Below are positions 1 through 7,945 of a stretch of DNA of 47,214 bases, one piece after another. The notes below the pieces were generated by a model, which was given only the letters and a program-made list of their open reading frames with translations, was not told the DNA's origin and ran no database searches. This DNA comes from Actinomycetota bacterium. Lineage in GTDB: Bacteria > Actinomycetota > Acidimicrobiia > Acidimicrobiales > Acidimicrobilacustridaceae. The stretch covers positions 1 to 47,214 of the forward strand of contig SYBH01000164.1 of NCBI GenBank assembly GCA_005787345.1, given 5' to 3'. The translations under genes and the position numbers were made by a program. The stretch's first letter is position 1. The number at the start of each line of letters is the position of its first letter.

Positions 1-1
1 A

Positions 2-106
2 CATGCCTACTACATCGATTACCGCAATGCACGGGCCAAGTTCATCGAGGTTGTTCTCGACAAGCTCGTCAACTGGGAATTTGTCAACGCCAATCTGGCG
101 TCCTGA
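2..106 (+). CDS. Fe/Mn superoxide dismutase, C-terminal end (partial)
   Basis: Only the last 34 codons are inside the window; the frame opens at base 2 and stops with TGA at 104-106. The residues HAYYIDYRNARAKF followed by VNWEFVNANL match the conserved C-terminus of the iron/manganese superoxide dismutase family, where the HAYY.DY segment and the VNW motif close the alpha/beta C-terminal domain. The enzyme converts superoxide to oxygen and hydrogen peroxide in the cytoplasm. The metal-ligand region with its histidines and DxWEH motif lies upstream of the window, so iron versus manganese use cannot be judged. A hairpin terminator follows at 131-156. Confidence 0.88.
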   Translation, partial: HAYYIDYRNARAKFIEVVLDKLVNWEFVNANLAS

Positions 107-130
107 TCCCTGCGCAGTGCCTGATTCTCG

Positions 131-156
131 AACGGGACCCCTATCGGGGTCCCGTT
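131..156 (+). terminator. Rho-independent-type hairpin after the superoxide dismutase gene
   Basis: Perfect 11-bp stem (131-141 pairs with 146-156) around a 4-base loop TATC, ending in a short T run. It sits 25 bases after the dismutase stop and before the promoter of the next gene, so it should insulate the two units. Confidence 0.75.
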
Positions 157-161
157 TCGCG

Positions 162-167
162 TACCGT
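162..167 (+). promoter_or_regulatory. -10 hexamer TACCGT of a leaderless transcript (MscS gene)
   Basis: TANNNT-type hexamer ending 8 bases before the GTG start at 176, with no Shine-Dalgarno between. This spacing puts the transcription start at or next to the start codon. No convincing -35 is seen because the region is occupied by the preceding terminator. Confidence 0.5.
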
Positions 168-175
168 CATCAGTC

Positions 176-1318
176 GTGATTGATTCTCTGGTCCTCGCCG
201 CAACCGATCCCGCCGCGCTTGAGGCCGCGTGCGGAGAGAACACCGGATGGTTCTGCGAGCGTGTTTTTGAATGGACAGGTTCTAAGCGGTGGGCCCACGC
301 GGCGGAGTGGTTTATCGCCAAGCCGCTTTCAATTCTGCTCGTTGTTGTCGTTGCAGGGATCGTTGCAATGATCGTGCGGCGAATGATTTCGAGATCAATG
401 GACCAGTTGTTTGCCGGCAGTTCAGAAAAAAAGCACAGCCGCAAGGGCAAACTGCGTCGTCGCACATCGGAAGTACTCCTTGCATCGGGAGATACCTCGG
501 TGCGAACGCAAGCAAGACTCGAAACTCTTACCGCAGTCTTTCGTTCCATCGGAACCGCGTTCGTGTGGTTCCTCGCGCTTTTCTTCACCCTTGAAGTGTT
601 GGGCATAAGTCTCGGACCGCTGTTGGCCACGGCCGGCATCGTCGGCGTGGCGTTGGGTTTTGGAACCCAAACCATGGTGCGCGACTTCATCAGTGGTTTC
701 TTTATCGTCGCTGAAGATCAATTCGGCGTTGGCGACACCATTGATGTCGGTGGCGGCGCTAAGGGTGTTGTCGAACGGATCACACTGCGGGCGACGCACA
801 TCCGTGATCCAGAGGGAACGATGTGGCACGTCGCCAACGGTCAGATCGTGAAGGTTGCGAATAAGAGCCAAGAATGGGCGCGCGCGCTCATCGACGTGGT
901 GCTGCCGTATGACGCCGATATTTCGGCGGTCAGTAATGTCATGCAAGAAGTTGCCGACACCATTCAGGCCGATCCGGAATGGTCAGCAAAGATCATGGAG
1001 CGCGCCGAGATCTGGGGCATCCAGGAATTCGATGCCGACGGTGTGCACGTCCGTATGGTTATTAAAACCGAACCCGCGGCGCAGTTTGGTGTGTTACGGG
1101 AGTTGCGCGCGCGAATGAAGGAAACCTTCGACGAACGAGGCATCTCGTTTGCCTATGCCGGTTCGCCGACCCAAGTAGTGCTCACCGAAACGCCACCACC
1201 AAAGGCGCCGCCGCCGACGGCAGCAGCCAAGGCGAATATGCCGTCGTCAGCCGGCGTCGGGATCGTTAGCGAGGGTCACGGCGACGCTGGCTTCAGCGCC
1301 GACGGCGACGCTGACTGA
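176..1318 (+). CDS. MscS-family small-conductance mechanosensitive channel
   Basis: A 380-residue inner-membrane channel of the MscS family, which opens on hypo-osmotic shock to release solutes. Hydrophobic helices lie near residues 48-68 and 122-145, followed by the pore-lining TM3-like segment (ATAGIVGVALGFGTQ then MVRDFISGFF), which is the most conserved part of the family. A beta domain follows (VGDTIDVGGGAKGVVE, THIRDPEG, ANGQIVKVAN) and then the alpha/beta C-terminal vestibule. The tail is rich in Pro, Ala and Lys and probably disordered. The GTG start is supported by the TACCGT hexamer 8 bases upstream. Its last 72 bases overlap antisense with the end of valS. The family is certain; the gating type is not. 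Confidence 0.9.
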   Translation: MIDSLVLAATDPAALEAACGENTGWFCERVFEWTGSKRWAHAAEWFIAKPLSILLVVVVAGIVAMIVRRMISRSMDQLFAGSSEKKHSRKGKLRRRTSEVLLASGDTSVRTQARLETLTAVFRSIGTAFVWFLALFFTLEVLGISLGPLLATAGIVGVALGFGTQTMVRDFISGFFIVAEDQFGVGDTIDVGGGAKGVVERITLRATHIRDPEGTMWHVANGQIVKVANKSQEWARALIDVVLPYDADISAVSNVMQEVADTIQADPEWSAKIMERAEIWGIQEFDADGVHVRMVIKTEPAAQFGVLRELRARMKETFDERGISFAYAGSPTQVVLTETPPPKAPPPTAAAKANMPSSAGVGIVSEGHGDAGFSADGDAD

Positions 1319-3880
1319 CGTTGCGTTCGCCGCTTCACGAACATCTTCAAGAACGCTTTGGAACGCCTCGGTGCGCGGGGTCGTGTCGGTGACGTCAATG
1401 ACGTCGACAGGCCACTTGAGCGAACGCTTCGATTCGGTTTTGGCGCGACGTGCTGCACTGAGAATTTCCGCTCCCATTGCATAAGCGAGCGGATTGCCAT
1501 CGGCGGCCGCATCGCGAAGTTGTGATGCGTTGGGCCACGGAGCACGGTGCACTGACCCGCTTTGCCACCAGGACCACACCTCTTCGGTAACGAAGGGAAG
1601 GAACGGTGCGAACAAGCGAAGCAGCGTTGAAAGTGTGAGTTGCAATGCAGCTTGGGCCGAGCGGGCGGCGTCGTCGCCACGACTTCCGTAGGCGCGGGTT
1701 TTCACGAGTTCGAGGTACTGATCGCAGAACTGCCAGAAGAACGCCTCGGTACGCTCGAGGGCTCGGGCGTAGTCATAACCATCGAACGCGGTGGTTGCAT
1801 CGTCAACAAGTGCGGCAAGATCAGCGAGCATGGCTCGGTCGAGTGGTTCGGTGATTGCTGACGGATCATGAATCTCGGCAACGCCATCTTCAGAACCAAG
1901 GCCAAGAGCGAAACGACTGGCGTTCAGCAATTTGATGCCAAGGCGGCGGCCAATTTTCATCTGGCCTTCGTCGAAGGCGGTGTCGGTGCCGGGACGCGCG
2001 CTTGCTGCCCAGTAGCGAACGGCGTCAGAACCGTATTGCTCAAGAAGATGAAGGGGAGTGACAACATTGCCCTTCGACTTCGACATCTTTTTGCGATCGG
2101 GGTCGAGTACCCAGCCTGAGATGCTGGCATTGCGCCACGGAATCGAGTTGTGTTCGAGATGCGAACGAACGGTGGTGGAAAACAGCCAGGTACGAATGAT
2201 CTCGTGTGCTTGGGGGCGCATGTCCATCGGGAAGGTACGAGCGAACAAGTCGTCGTCTTCGCCCCATCCGGTCGCAATCTGCGGAGTGAGCGACGAGGTT
2301 GCCCATGTGTCCATGACATCGGGATCGCCGGTGAACCCACCGGGAACATCGCGCTGAGTTTCTGTGTAACCCGCAGGAGTGTCGGTAGCGGGGTCGACAG
2401 GAAGCGCTGATTCGTCTGCGGTGATGGGCTGATCGTGAATGGGCGAACCATCGTCGTCGAGCGGATACCAAATCGGGAACGACACGCCAAAGAAACGCTG
2501 ACGGCTGACAAGCCAGTCACCATTGAGACCGTTCACCCAGTTCTCATAACGAACGCGCATATGCGGTGGATGCCAATGGAGTTCTTTGCCCCGTTCGAGC
2601 AGGGCTTCGCGCAATGGGAGATCACGGCCACCATTACGCAAGTACCACTGGCGGCTAGTGAGAATTTCGAGAGGGCGATCGCCCTTTTCGAAGAACTTCA
2701 CAGGATGAGTAATGAGCTTCGGTTCGCCATCGAGTTGGTTGGCGTCGCGTAACAGGTCGACGATCCGGACCTGGGCCTGCTTGATCGTTTTGCCAGCGAG
2801 TTCGCCGTAAGCAGCGATTGCACTCTCGCCTGCGGCCACGATCCATTCCGGTGCTTCAGACTGAATGCGGCCATCGACACTGATAATCGAACGAGTCTCG
2901 AGTTGGAGTTCACGCCACCAAATGACGTCGGTGAGGTCACCGAAGGTACAGATCATCGCGATGCCAGATCCCTTTTCGGGATCGGCTAATTCGTGTGGCT
3001 TGATTTCAACTTCGACACCAAACAGGGGCGTTCGAACAGTTGAACCAAAGAGTGGTTTGTAACGCTCATCGTCGGGGTGGGCAACGAGCGCAACACAGGC
3101 GCCGAGAAGTTCAGGACGAGTTGTTTCGATGTAGATCGGTTCACCGTTGTCGGTGCGCACGAATGGTAGGCGGTGATAAGCGCCTGGCATTTCGCGGTCT
3201 TCAAGTTCGGCTTGAGCAACTGCACAACGGAAGTCGACATCCCACAACACTGGAGCTTCTGCTTGGTACGCCTCGTCGCGCGCAAGGTTACGAAGGAACG
3301 CGCGCTGGGCAACGCGACGACAGCGGTCGTCGATGGTCGCGTAGGTGAGCGACCAGTCGACCGAAAGTCCGAGCGTACGGAAGAGCTCTTCAAATGCTTT
3401 TTCGTCTTCAGCGGTGAGCGTGTTGCACAACTCGATGAAGTTGCGGCGGCTGATCTGCGCCGGAAGTTTCTTCTGGTCTTCCTTTGGGCGATCAGACATT
3501 GGTGTCGGAGTTGTAAAGCTGGGGTCGTACGGGAGCGAGGGATCGCACTGCACGCCGTAGTAGTTCTGTACCCGCCGTTCGGTGGGCAAGCCGTTGTCAT
3601 CCCATCCCATTGGATAGAAGACCGATTTGCCACGCATGCGCTGGTAGCGGGCGATGGTGTCGGTGTGGGTGTAACTGAAGACATGGCCCACGTGGAGCGA
3701 GCCACTGACGGTCGGGGGAGGAGTATCGATCGAGTACACGCCATCTCGGGTGGCGGTGCGATCGAAGGAATAGGTGCCGTCGGCGTCCCAGGTCGCGCCC
3801 CAGCGGGCCTCAAGGCCCTCAAGGTCGGGCTTTTGGGGGACGGTCCAACTGCTTCGCGGGGTGGGGGTGGCCGATGTCAT
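1247..3880 (-). CDS. valS: Valyl-tRNA synthetase (ValS, type-2-like)
   Basis: An 877-residue class I aminoacyl-tRNA synthetase that charges tRNA-Val in the cytoplasm. The HIGH-type signature is HVGH at residues 63-66 after TPPPTVSG, and the KMSKS loop is KKMSKSKGNVV with KMSKS at 596-600. The segment GWDDNGLPTERRV and the editing-domain motif ETTRPELLGA are characteristic of valine enzymes that resemble the archaeal-type (type 2) form. The C-terminal anticodon-binding region is followed by a short tail rather than a long coiled-coil arm. The ATG start at 3880 is preceded by TAGCGT nine bases away and no ribosome-binding site, so a leaderless mRNA is likely. The 3' end overlaps the convergent channel gene by 72 bases. 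Confidence 0.95.
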   Translation of the reverse strand: MTSATPTPRSSWTVPQKPDLEGLEARWGATWDADGTYSFDRTATRDGVYSIDTPPPTVSGSLHVGHVFSYTHTDTIARYQRMRGKSVFYPMGWDDNGLPTERRVQNYYGVQCDPSLPYDPSFTTPTPMSDRPKEDQKKLPAQISRRNFIELCNTLTAEDEKAFEELFRTLGLSVDWSLTYATIDDRCRRVAQRAFLRNLARDEAYQAEAPVLWDVDFRCAVAQAELEDREMPGAYHRLPFVRTDNGEPIYIETTRPELLGACVALVAHPDDERYKPLFGSTVRTPLFGVEVEIKPHELADPEKGSGIAMICTFGDLTDVIWWRELQLETRSIISVDGRIQSEAPEWIVAAGESAIAAYGELAGKTIKQAQVRIVDLLRDANQLDGEPKLITHPVKFFEKGDRPLEILTSRQWYLRNGGRDLPLREALLERGKELHWHPPHMRVRYENWVNGLNGDWLVSRQRFFGVSFPIWYPLDDDGSPIHDQPITADESALPVDPATDTPAGYTETQRDVPGGFTGDPDVMDTWATSSLTPQIATGWGEDDDLFARTFPMDMRPQAHEIIRTWLFSTTVRSHLEHNSIPWRNASISGWVLDPDRKKMSKSKGNVVTPLHLLEQYGSDAVRYWAASARPGTDTAFDEGQMKIGRRLGIKLLNASRFALGLGSEDGVAEIHDPSAITEPLDRAMLADLAALVDDATTAFDGYDYARALERTEAFFWQFCDQYLELVKTRAYGSRGDDAARSAQAALQLTLSTLLRLFAPFLPFVTEEVWSWWQSGSVHRAPWPNASQLRDAAADGNPLAYAMGAEILSAARRAKTESKRSLKWPVDVIDVTDTTPRTEAFQSVLEDVREAANATSVSVAVGAEASVAVTLANDPDAG

Positions 3881-3889
3881 GACCCGATC

Positions 3890-3895
3890 ACGCTA
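3890..3895 (-). promoter_or_regulatory. -10 hexamer TAGCGT of a leaderless valS transcript
   Basis: TANNNT hexamer on the minus strand, 9 bases before the valS ATG. It lies in the 86-base divergent gap shared with the cysS promoter. Confidence 0.5.
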
Positions 3896-3952
3896 GTTCG
3901 CCCTGCCTGTTCGACTCACGTGAGGACTCGCAGGAGGGGGTGTGGGGACAGG

Positions 3953-3958
3953 TAGCGT
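3953..3958 (+). promoter_or_regulatory. -10 hexamer TAGCGT that points to the cysS start
   Basis: The hexamer ends 8 bases before GTG 3967. The same TAGCGT occurs in front of valS on the other strand of this divergent gap. It favours the GTG at 3967 over the longer GTG 3940 reading of cysS. Confidence 0.5.
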
Positions 3959-3966
3959 TGCCAGTC

Positions 3967-5322
3967 GTGCTGCACCTCTTCGATACCGCTCAGGGCAAGG
4001 TTGTGCCCTTCGAACCCCGTGAACCGGGGAAGGTCTCGATGTACGTGTGCGGGCCAACGGTCTACGGGCCGCCCCATTTGGGTCATGGTCGCTTCTCACT
4101 CGTGTTCGACGTTCTGCGCCGCTATCTCACCTGGACTGGCCTTGAGGTCAATTACGTCTCGAATATCACTGACATCGACGACAAGATCATCAAGCGGGCG
4201 AACGACGAAGGTCGAGAGTGGTCCGATATCGCGCAGAAGTGTGAGCAGGTGTGGTGGAAGGCCATGGAGGCCATCGGCGTCGAGCGTCCAACCTCCGACC
4301 CGCATGCCACTGCCTATGTCGATCAAATGGTTGAACTCATTGCCGACCTGATCGCTCGCGATGTTGCCTACGTTTCCGACGACGGCGTGTACTTCACCCC
4401 GGCTGCTGTTTCTGACTACGGATTGCTTGCCCGTCAATCGATCGAATCGCTGCAAGCTGGCGCGCGCGTCGAAGTGGCAGACCATAAGCATTCGCCGATT
4501 GATTTCGCGCTTTGGAAGTTCACCAAGCCGGGCGAACCTTCGTGGCCATCGCCGTGGGGCGAAGGTCGACCGGGTTGGCATACCGAGTGTGTCGTGATGT
4601 CACTCGATCTTTTGGGTGAAGGGTTCGATCTTCATGGCGGAGGCCAAGACCTCGCCTTTCCGCATCACGAGAACGAACGCGCCCAGGCGTTGGCGTCCGG
4701 TCGCACGTTTGCGCGGCATTGGATGCACAACGGCTTTGTTGAAGTCGGCGGCGAGAAGATGTCGAAGAGTCTCTGTAATTTCACCAATCTTCTCGATCTC
4801 GTTGAATCCACCGATCCGCGCGCGTATCGCTTGTTAGTTCTTCGATCGCATTACCGCACACCTCTTGAAGTCACCCGCGCAACAACCGACGACGCGTCAG
4901 CGGCATTACGTCGACTCGACGCGTTCGCTCGTCGTGCAACAACCGCTGGGCTAGCGGGCGAACCCGATACAGCATCGGTTGAGGCGTTCCGCGTCGCTAT
5001 GGACAGCGATCTCGATACACCTGCTGCTGTGGCGTTGTTATTTGGTCTTGTTGGTCAAGCCAATACGGCACTTGATGCGGGCGATTCCACAACCGCGGCA
5101 CCGCTAGCAGCTGCGGCTTTTGAAATTTGTCGCGCGGTCGGGCTTGTCCTCAACGCTGGCGGCGAAGAAGTTCCTGCCGAGATTCTCGACCGTGCTCGTG
5201 CTCGTGACGAGGCCCGCGCCGCCAAGGACTGGGCCGCTGCCGACGCCATTCGCGATCAACTCACCGGCGCCGGTTGGCTCGTTGAGGACACCGCCGACGG
5301 CACCCAGGTTCGTCCCGCCTGA
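3967..5322 (+). CDS. cysS: Cysteinyl-tRNA synthetase
   Basis: A 451-residue class I synthetase that charges tRNA-Cys. HLGH at residues 37-40 follows the zinc-ligand cysteine C28 in YVCGPTVY, and KMSKS is at 264-268 in EKMSKSLCNF. Further zinc-site residues are in GWHTECVVMS and HGGGQDLAFPHHENE. The C-terminal helical DALR-type domain ends in a segment rich in Ala and Arg. The frame is open from GTG 3940, but family alignments begin near LHLFDT and the promoter hexamer at 3953-3958 supports GTG 3967. The length and the complete tRNA-binding half argue for CysS rather than the shorter mycothiol ligase MshC. Its stop TGA shares a base with the next gene's ATG. Confidence 0.93.
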   Translation: MLHLFDTAQGKVVPFEPREPGKVSMYVCGPTVYGPPHLGHGRFSLVFDVLRRYLTWTGLEVNYVSNITDIDDKIIKRANDEGREWSDIAQKCEQVWWKAMEAIGVERPTSDPHATAYVDQMVELIADLIARDVAYVSDDGVYFTPAAVSDYGLLARQSIESLQAGARVEVADHKHSPIDFALWKFTKPGEPSWPSPWGEGRPGWHTECVVMSLDLLGEGFDLHGGGQDLAFPHHENERAQALASGRTFARHWMHNGFVEVGGEKMSKSLCNFTNLLDLVESTDPRAYRLLVLRSHYRTPLEVTRATTDDASAALRRLDAFARRATTAGLAGEPDTASVEAFRVAMDSDLDTPAAVALLFGLVGQANTALDAGDSTTAAPLAAAAFEICRAVGLVLNAGGEEVPAEILDRARARDEARAAKDWAAADAIRDQLTGAGWLVEDTADGTQVRPA

Positions 5323-6638
5323 TGGCAAAGAAGAAAGAACGTCAGCCGTTCCCGCGCGGGTTCTGGGTCATTTGGACAACCGTCGCAATTGACCTCATTG
5401 GTTTCGGCATTGTGTTGCCGATCCTTCCGCTCTATGCAGAACGGTTTGGTGCCGGTGCGGCAGTTATCGGCCTTTTGTCCGCAACGTTCTCTCTTGCACA
5501 ACTCGTGTTCGCTCCGGTGTGGGGAAAATTGAGCGACCGTATTGGTCGCAAGCCCATCATCATTCTGTCGTTGTGCGGAACGGCAGTTGGTTCGCTCGTA
5601 ACGGGTTTTGCCGGAGCGTTGTGGATTCTGTTTCTTGGTCGAATTATTGATGGCATATCGGGCGCGTCGGTGTCGGTCGCGCAAGCGGCTGTGGCCGACA
5701 TTTCACCGGCACGTCAGCGTGCTCGCTACATGGGCATTATTGGCGCAGCATTTGGCGTTGGCTTTGTTGCCGGTCCCATCATCGGCAGCCTTGCCGCCCT
5801 TGTCGATCCGAAAGCGCCATTCTTTGTCGCGGCAGCGATTGCGGCGATCAATGCGCTTGTGGCGCTGAAGCGGCTTCCTGAAACCGCGCACGGAGTAGCG
5901 GGACATCCCCTCGCTCGACCCGAAGTCGTTGCGGCGCGCGAGGCGGAATCTGCTGCAGCTGACGCTGATGCGGAAAGCATCGCCGAAGCCCCGGCACTCG
6001 ACGGACCAGGGATTGTTGAACCAGCTCACGGCGTGTTTCATCACGCTCATGCCGATAACACCTCGCCGACTCGACGCGCGGAAATCATTCGCCTGATCGT
6101 CATTGCGTTTGTTGGCATCGTCGCCTTTAGTGGTTTCGAAGCGACATTTTCATTGTTGGCGAATAATCGGTACGGACTCGGGTTGTCGGGAACCGCGGCC
6201 GTGTTCGCAGGTATCGGCGTCGTGCTCGTTGGTGTGCAAGGTGGTCTCGTTGGTCCGGTCACGCGCCGATTGGGCGAAACGCGAACTCTTCGTTTCGGTT
6301 TGATCTCGAACTGTTTCGGCCTTTTTGTTCTTGCGTTTGATCTTGGTTGGGCGGGTCTAGTGGTCGCGCTGCTACTGCTCACGGTCGGGCAGGGGCTACT
6401 TACTCCTACCCTTTCCTCGGCAGTGGCAGGTCGGGCTGGGCGTGACACGGGCGTTTGGCTGGGTTGGCAGCAATCGGCGGGAGGCGCCGGACGAGTCATC
6501 GGGCCCCTTGCCGCTGGGGCGCTCTTTCAATGGGCAGGCATGGGTTGGCCGTATGCGGTGGGTGCGGCATTGGCCGCTTTCGCCCTCAACCTTGTGCCCG
6601 GTCGCCCCAAGTCGGCATCGGCGGTTACCGCAGGGTAA
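5322..6638 (+). CDS. Major facilitator superfamily transporter (TetA-like drug:H+ antiporter family)
   Basis: A 438-residue integral membrane protein with about 12 hydrophobic helices. The first helix, FWVIWTTVAIDLIGFGIVLPILP, is typical of the TetA/multidrug exporter branch, and the cytoplasmic loop 2-3 signature reads GKLSDRIGRKP. A long acidic, Ala-rich loop sits between helices 6 and 7 (around residues 200-245), as usual for the family. Substrate cannot be predicted. The ATG overlaps the cysS stop by one base (TGATG), so translation is probably coupled and both are co-transcribed. Confidence 0.88.
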   Translation: MAKKKERQPFPRGFWVIWTTVAIDLIGFGIVLPILPLYAERFGAGAAVIGLLSATFSLAQLVFAPVWGKLSDRIGRKPIIILSLCGTAVGSLVTGFAGALWILFLGRIIDGISGASVSVAQAAVADISPARQRARYMGIIGAAFGVGFVAGPIIGSLAALVDPKAPFFVAAAIAAINALVALKRLPETAHGVAGHPLARPEVVAAREAESAAADADAESIAEAPALDGPGIVEPAHGVFHHAHADNTSPTRRAEIIRLIVIAFVGIVAFSGFEATFSLLANNRYGLGLSGTAAVFAGIGVVLVGVQGGLVGPVTRRLGETRTLRFGLISNCFGLFVLAFDLGWAGLVVALLLLTVGQGLLTPTLSSAVAGRAGRDTGVWLGWQQSAGGAGRVIGPLAAGALFQWAGMGWPYAVGAALAAFALNLVPGRPKSASAVTAG

Positions 6639-6695
6639 CTTTGCTGACGCACGCGTCGTCCCCGGATGCAACCGGGCCCCCCGAGAGGAACGCCA

Positions 6696-7913
6696 ATGTC
6701 CGATTACAGCCTTGACTTCAATGAAGATCAGCAAACACTGGTCGATTGGGTTCACACGTTCGCAGCCGATGTGATTCGTCCCGCCGCTGAAGAGTGGGAC
6801 GAGCGCGAAGAATTCCCGTGGCCCATCGTTCAAGAAGCAGCGAACATCGGTTTGTACGGCTGGGAGTTCATGGCCGCAAACCTTGCCGACCCGACTGGTC
6901 TTTCCATCGTTCTCGCCATTGAAGAACTGTTCTGGGGCGATGCTGGTATCGGCCTTGCCATCTTTGGTTCGGGTCTTGCCGCCGCAGGCATTAGCGGCAA
7001 CGGAACACCCGAACAGGTCATGGAATGGGTACCGCAGTGCTATGGCACCGCTGACAAGGTGCAGCTTGGTGCGTTCTGCGTGAGCGAACCCGACGCTGGT
7101 TCCGATGTTTCCTCGTTGCGCACGCGTGCGGTGTACGACGAGAAGACCGATGAATGGGTGCTCAACGGAACAAAGGCGTGGATCACCAACGGTGGCATTG
7201 CCGATATCCACGTCGTTGTTGCTGCGGTTGATCCGGAACTTAAGGGTCGTGGTCAAGCATCGTTCGTAGTTCCTCCCGGTACCAAGGGTTTGTCAATGGG
7301 ACAGAAGTACAAGAAGCACGGCATCAAGGCCTCGCATACGTCTGAAGTTGTGCTCGAGGATGTTCGTGTTCCTGGTCGTTGTTTGCTGGGCGGCAAAGAG
7401 AAACTCGACGACAAACTCGCTCGTGCTCGCGAATCTGGAAGCAGCGGCCAGAAGCAGCCGGCAATGGCAACGTTCGAAGCCACACGCCCGGCTGTTGGAG
7501 CGCAGGCGCTTGGTGTCGCTCGAGCGGCCTACGAGTACTCACTTGAATACGCCAAAGAGCGTCAGGCCTTTGGTCGTCCGATCATCATGAATCAATCAAT
7601 CGCATTCAAGTTGGCTGACATGAAGACGGAAATCGACGCTGCCCGATTGCTCGTGCATCGCGCCGCGTGGATGGCCGCAACTCGCAAGGAGTTCAAGGCC
7701 GGCGAAGGGTCAATGTCGAAGCTCAAGGCCGGCGAAGTTGCCGTGTGGGTGACCGAACAGGCCATTCAGATTCTTGGTGGCTACGGCTATACCCGCGAGT
7801 ACCCCGTCGAGCGTTGGCACCGTGATGCCAAGATCTTCACGATCTTCGAAGGAACTTCAGAGATCCAGCGCCTGGTGATCAGCCGCAATATCTCTGGTTT
7901 GCGAATTCCGTAA
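6696..7913 (+). CDS. Acyl-CoA dehydrogenase
   Basis: A 405-residue flavoenzyme that oxidises an acyl-CoA to the 2,3-enoyl-CoA and passes electrons to ETF (etfBA lies at 37.0-38.8 kb). The signature FCVSEPDAGSD near residue 140 binds FAD/substrate, ERQAFGRPI and QILGGYGYTREYPVERWHRDAK are the C-terminal FAD-binding motifs, and IFEGTSEIQRL carries the usual glutamate near the C-terminus. A hydrophilic stretch of about 25 residues after GRCLLGGKEK (rich in Lys, Arg, Ser, Gly) is longer than in most relatives. ATG 6696 is chosen because GAGAGGAA lies 7 bases upstream; the frame is open to 6666. The acyl chain specificity is unknown. Confidence 0.92.
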   Translation: MSDYSLDFNEDQQTLVDWVHTFAADVIRPAAEEWDEREEFPWPIVQEAANIGLYGWEFMAANLADPTGLSIVLAIEELFWGDAGIGLAIFGSGLAAAGISGNGTPEQVMEWVPQCYGTADKVQLGAFCVSEPDAGSDVSSLRTRAVYDEKTDEWVLNGTKAWITNGGIADIHVVVAAVDPELKGRGQASFVVPPGTKGLSMGQKYKKHGIKASHTSEVVLEDVRVPGRCLLGGKEKLDDKLARARESGSSGQKQPAMATFEATRPAVGAQALGVARAAYEYSLEYAKERQAFGRPIIMNQSIAFKLADMKTEIDAARLLVHRAAWMAATRKEFKAGEGSMSKLKAGEVAVWVTEQAIQILGGYGYTREYPVERWHRDAKIFTIFEGTSEIQRLVISRNISGLRIP

Positions 7914-7915
7914 AT

Positions 7916-7944
7916 CGCTCAAGCCATGGGGCGCATTGAGCGCC
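7916..7944. terminator. Possible bidirectional hairpin between convergent genes
   Basis: Two alternative stems lie in the 32-base gap: 7916-7922 with 7936-7942 (CGCTCAA/TTGAGCG) and GGCGC/GCGCC at 7930-7934 with 7940-7944. Neither has a T tract, so this is a weak call. Confidence 0.3.
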
Positions 7945-7945
7945 G

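Noticed and set aside
2986-3822. 278-codon frame overlapping valS
   Set aside because: Same strand, other frame of valS; Arg/Thr-rich nonsense translation.
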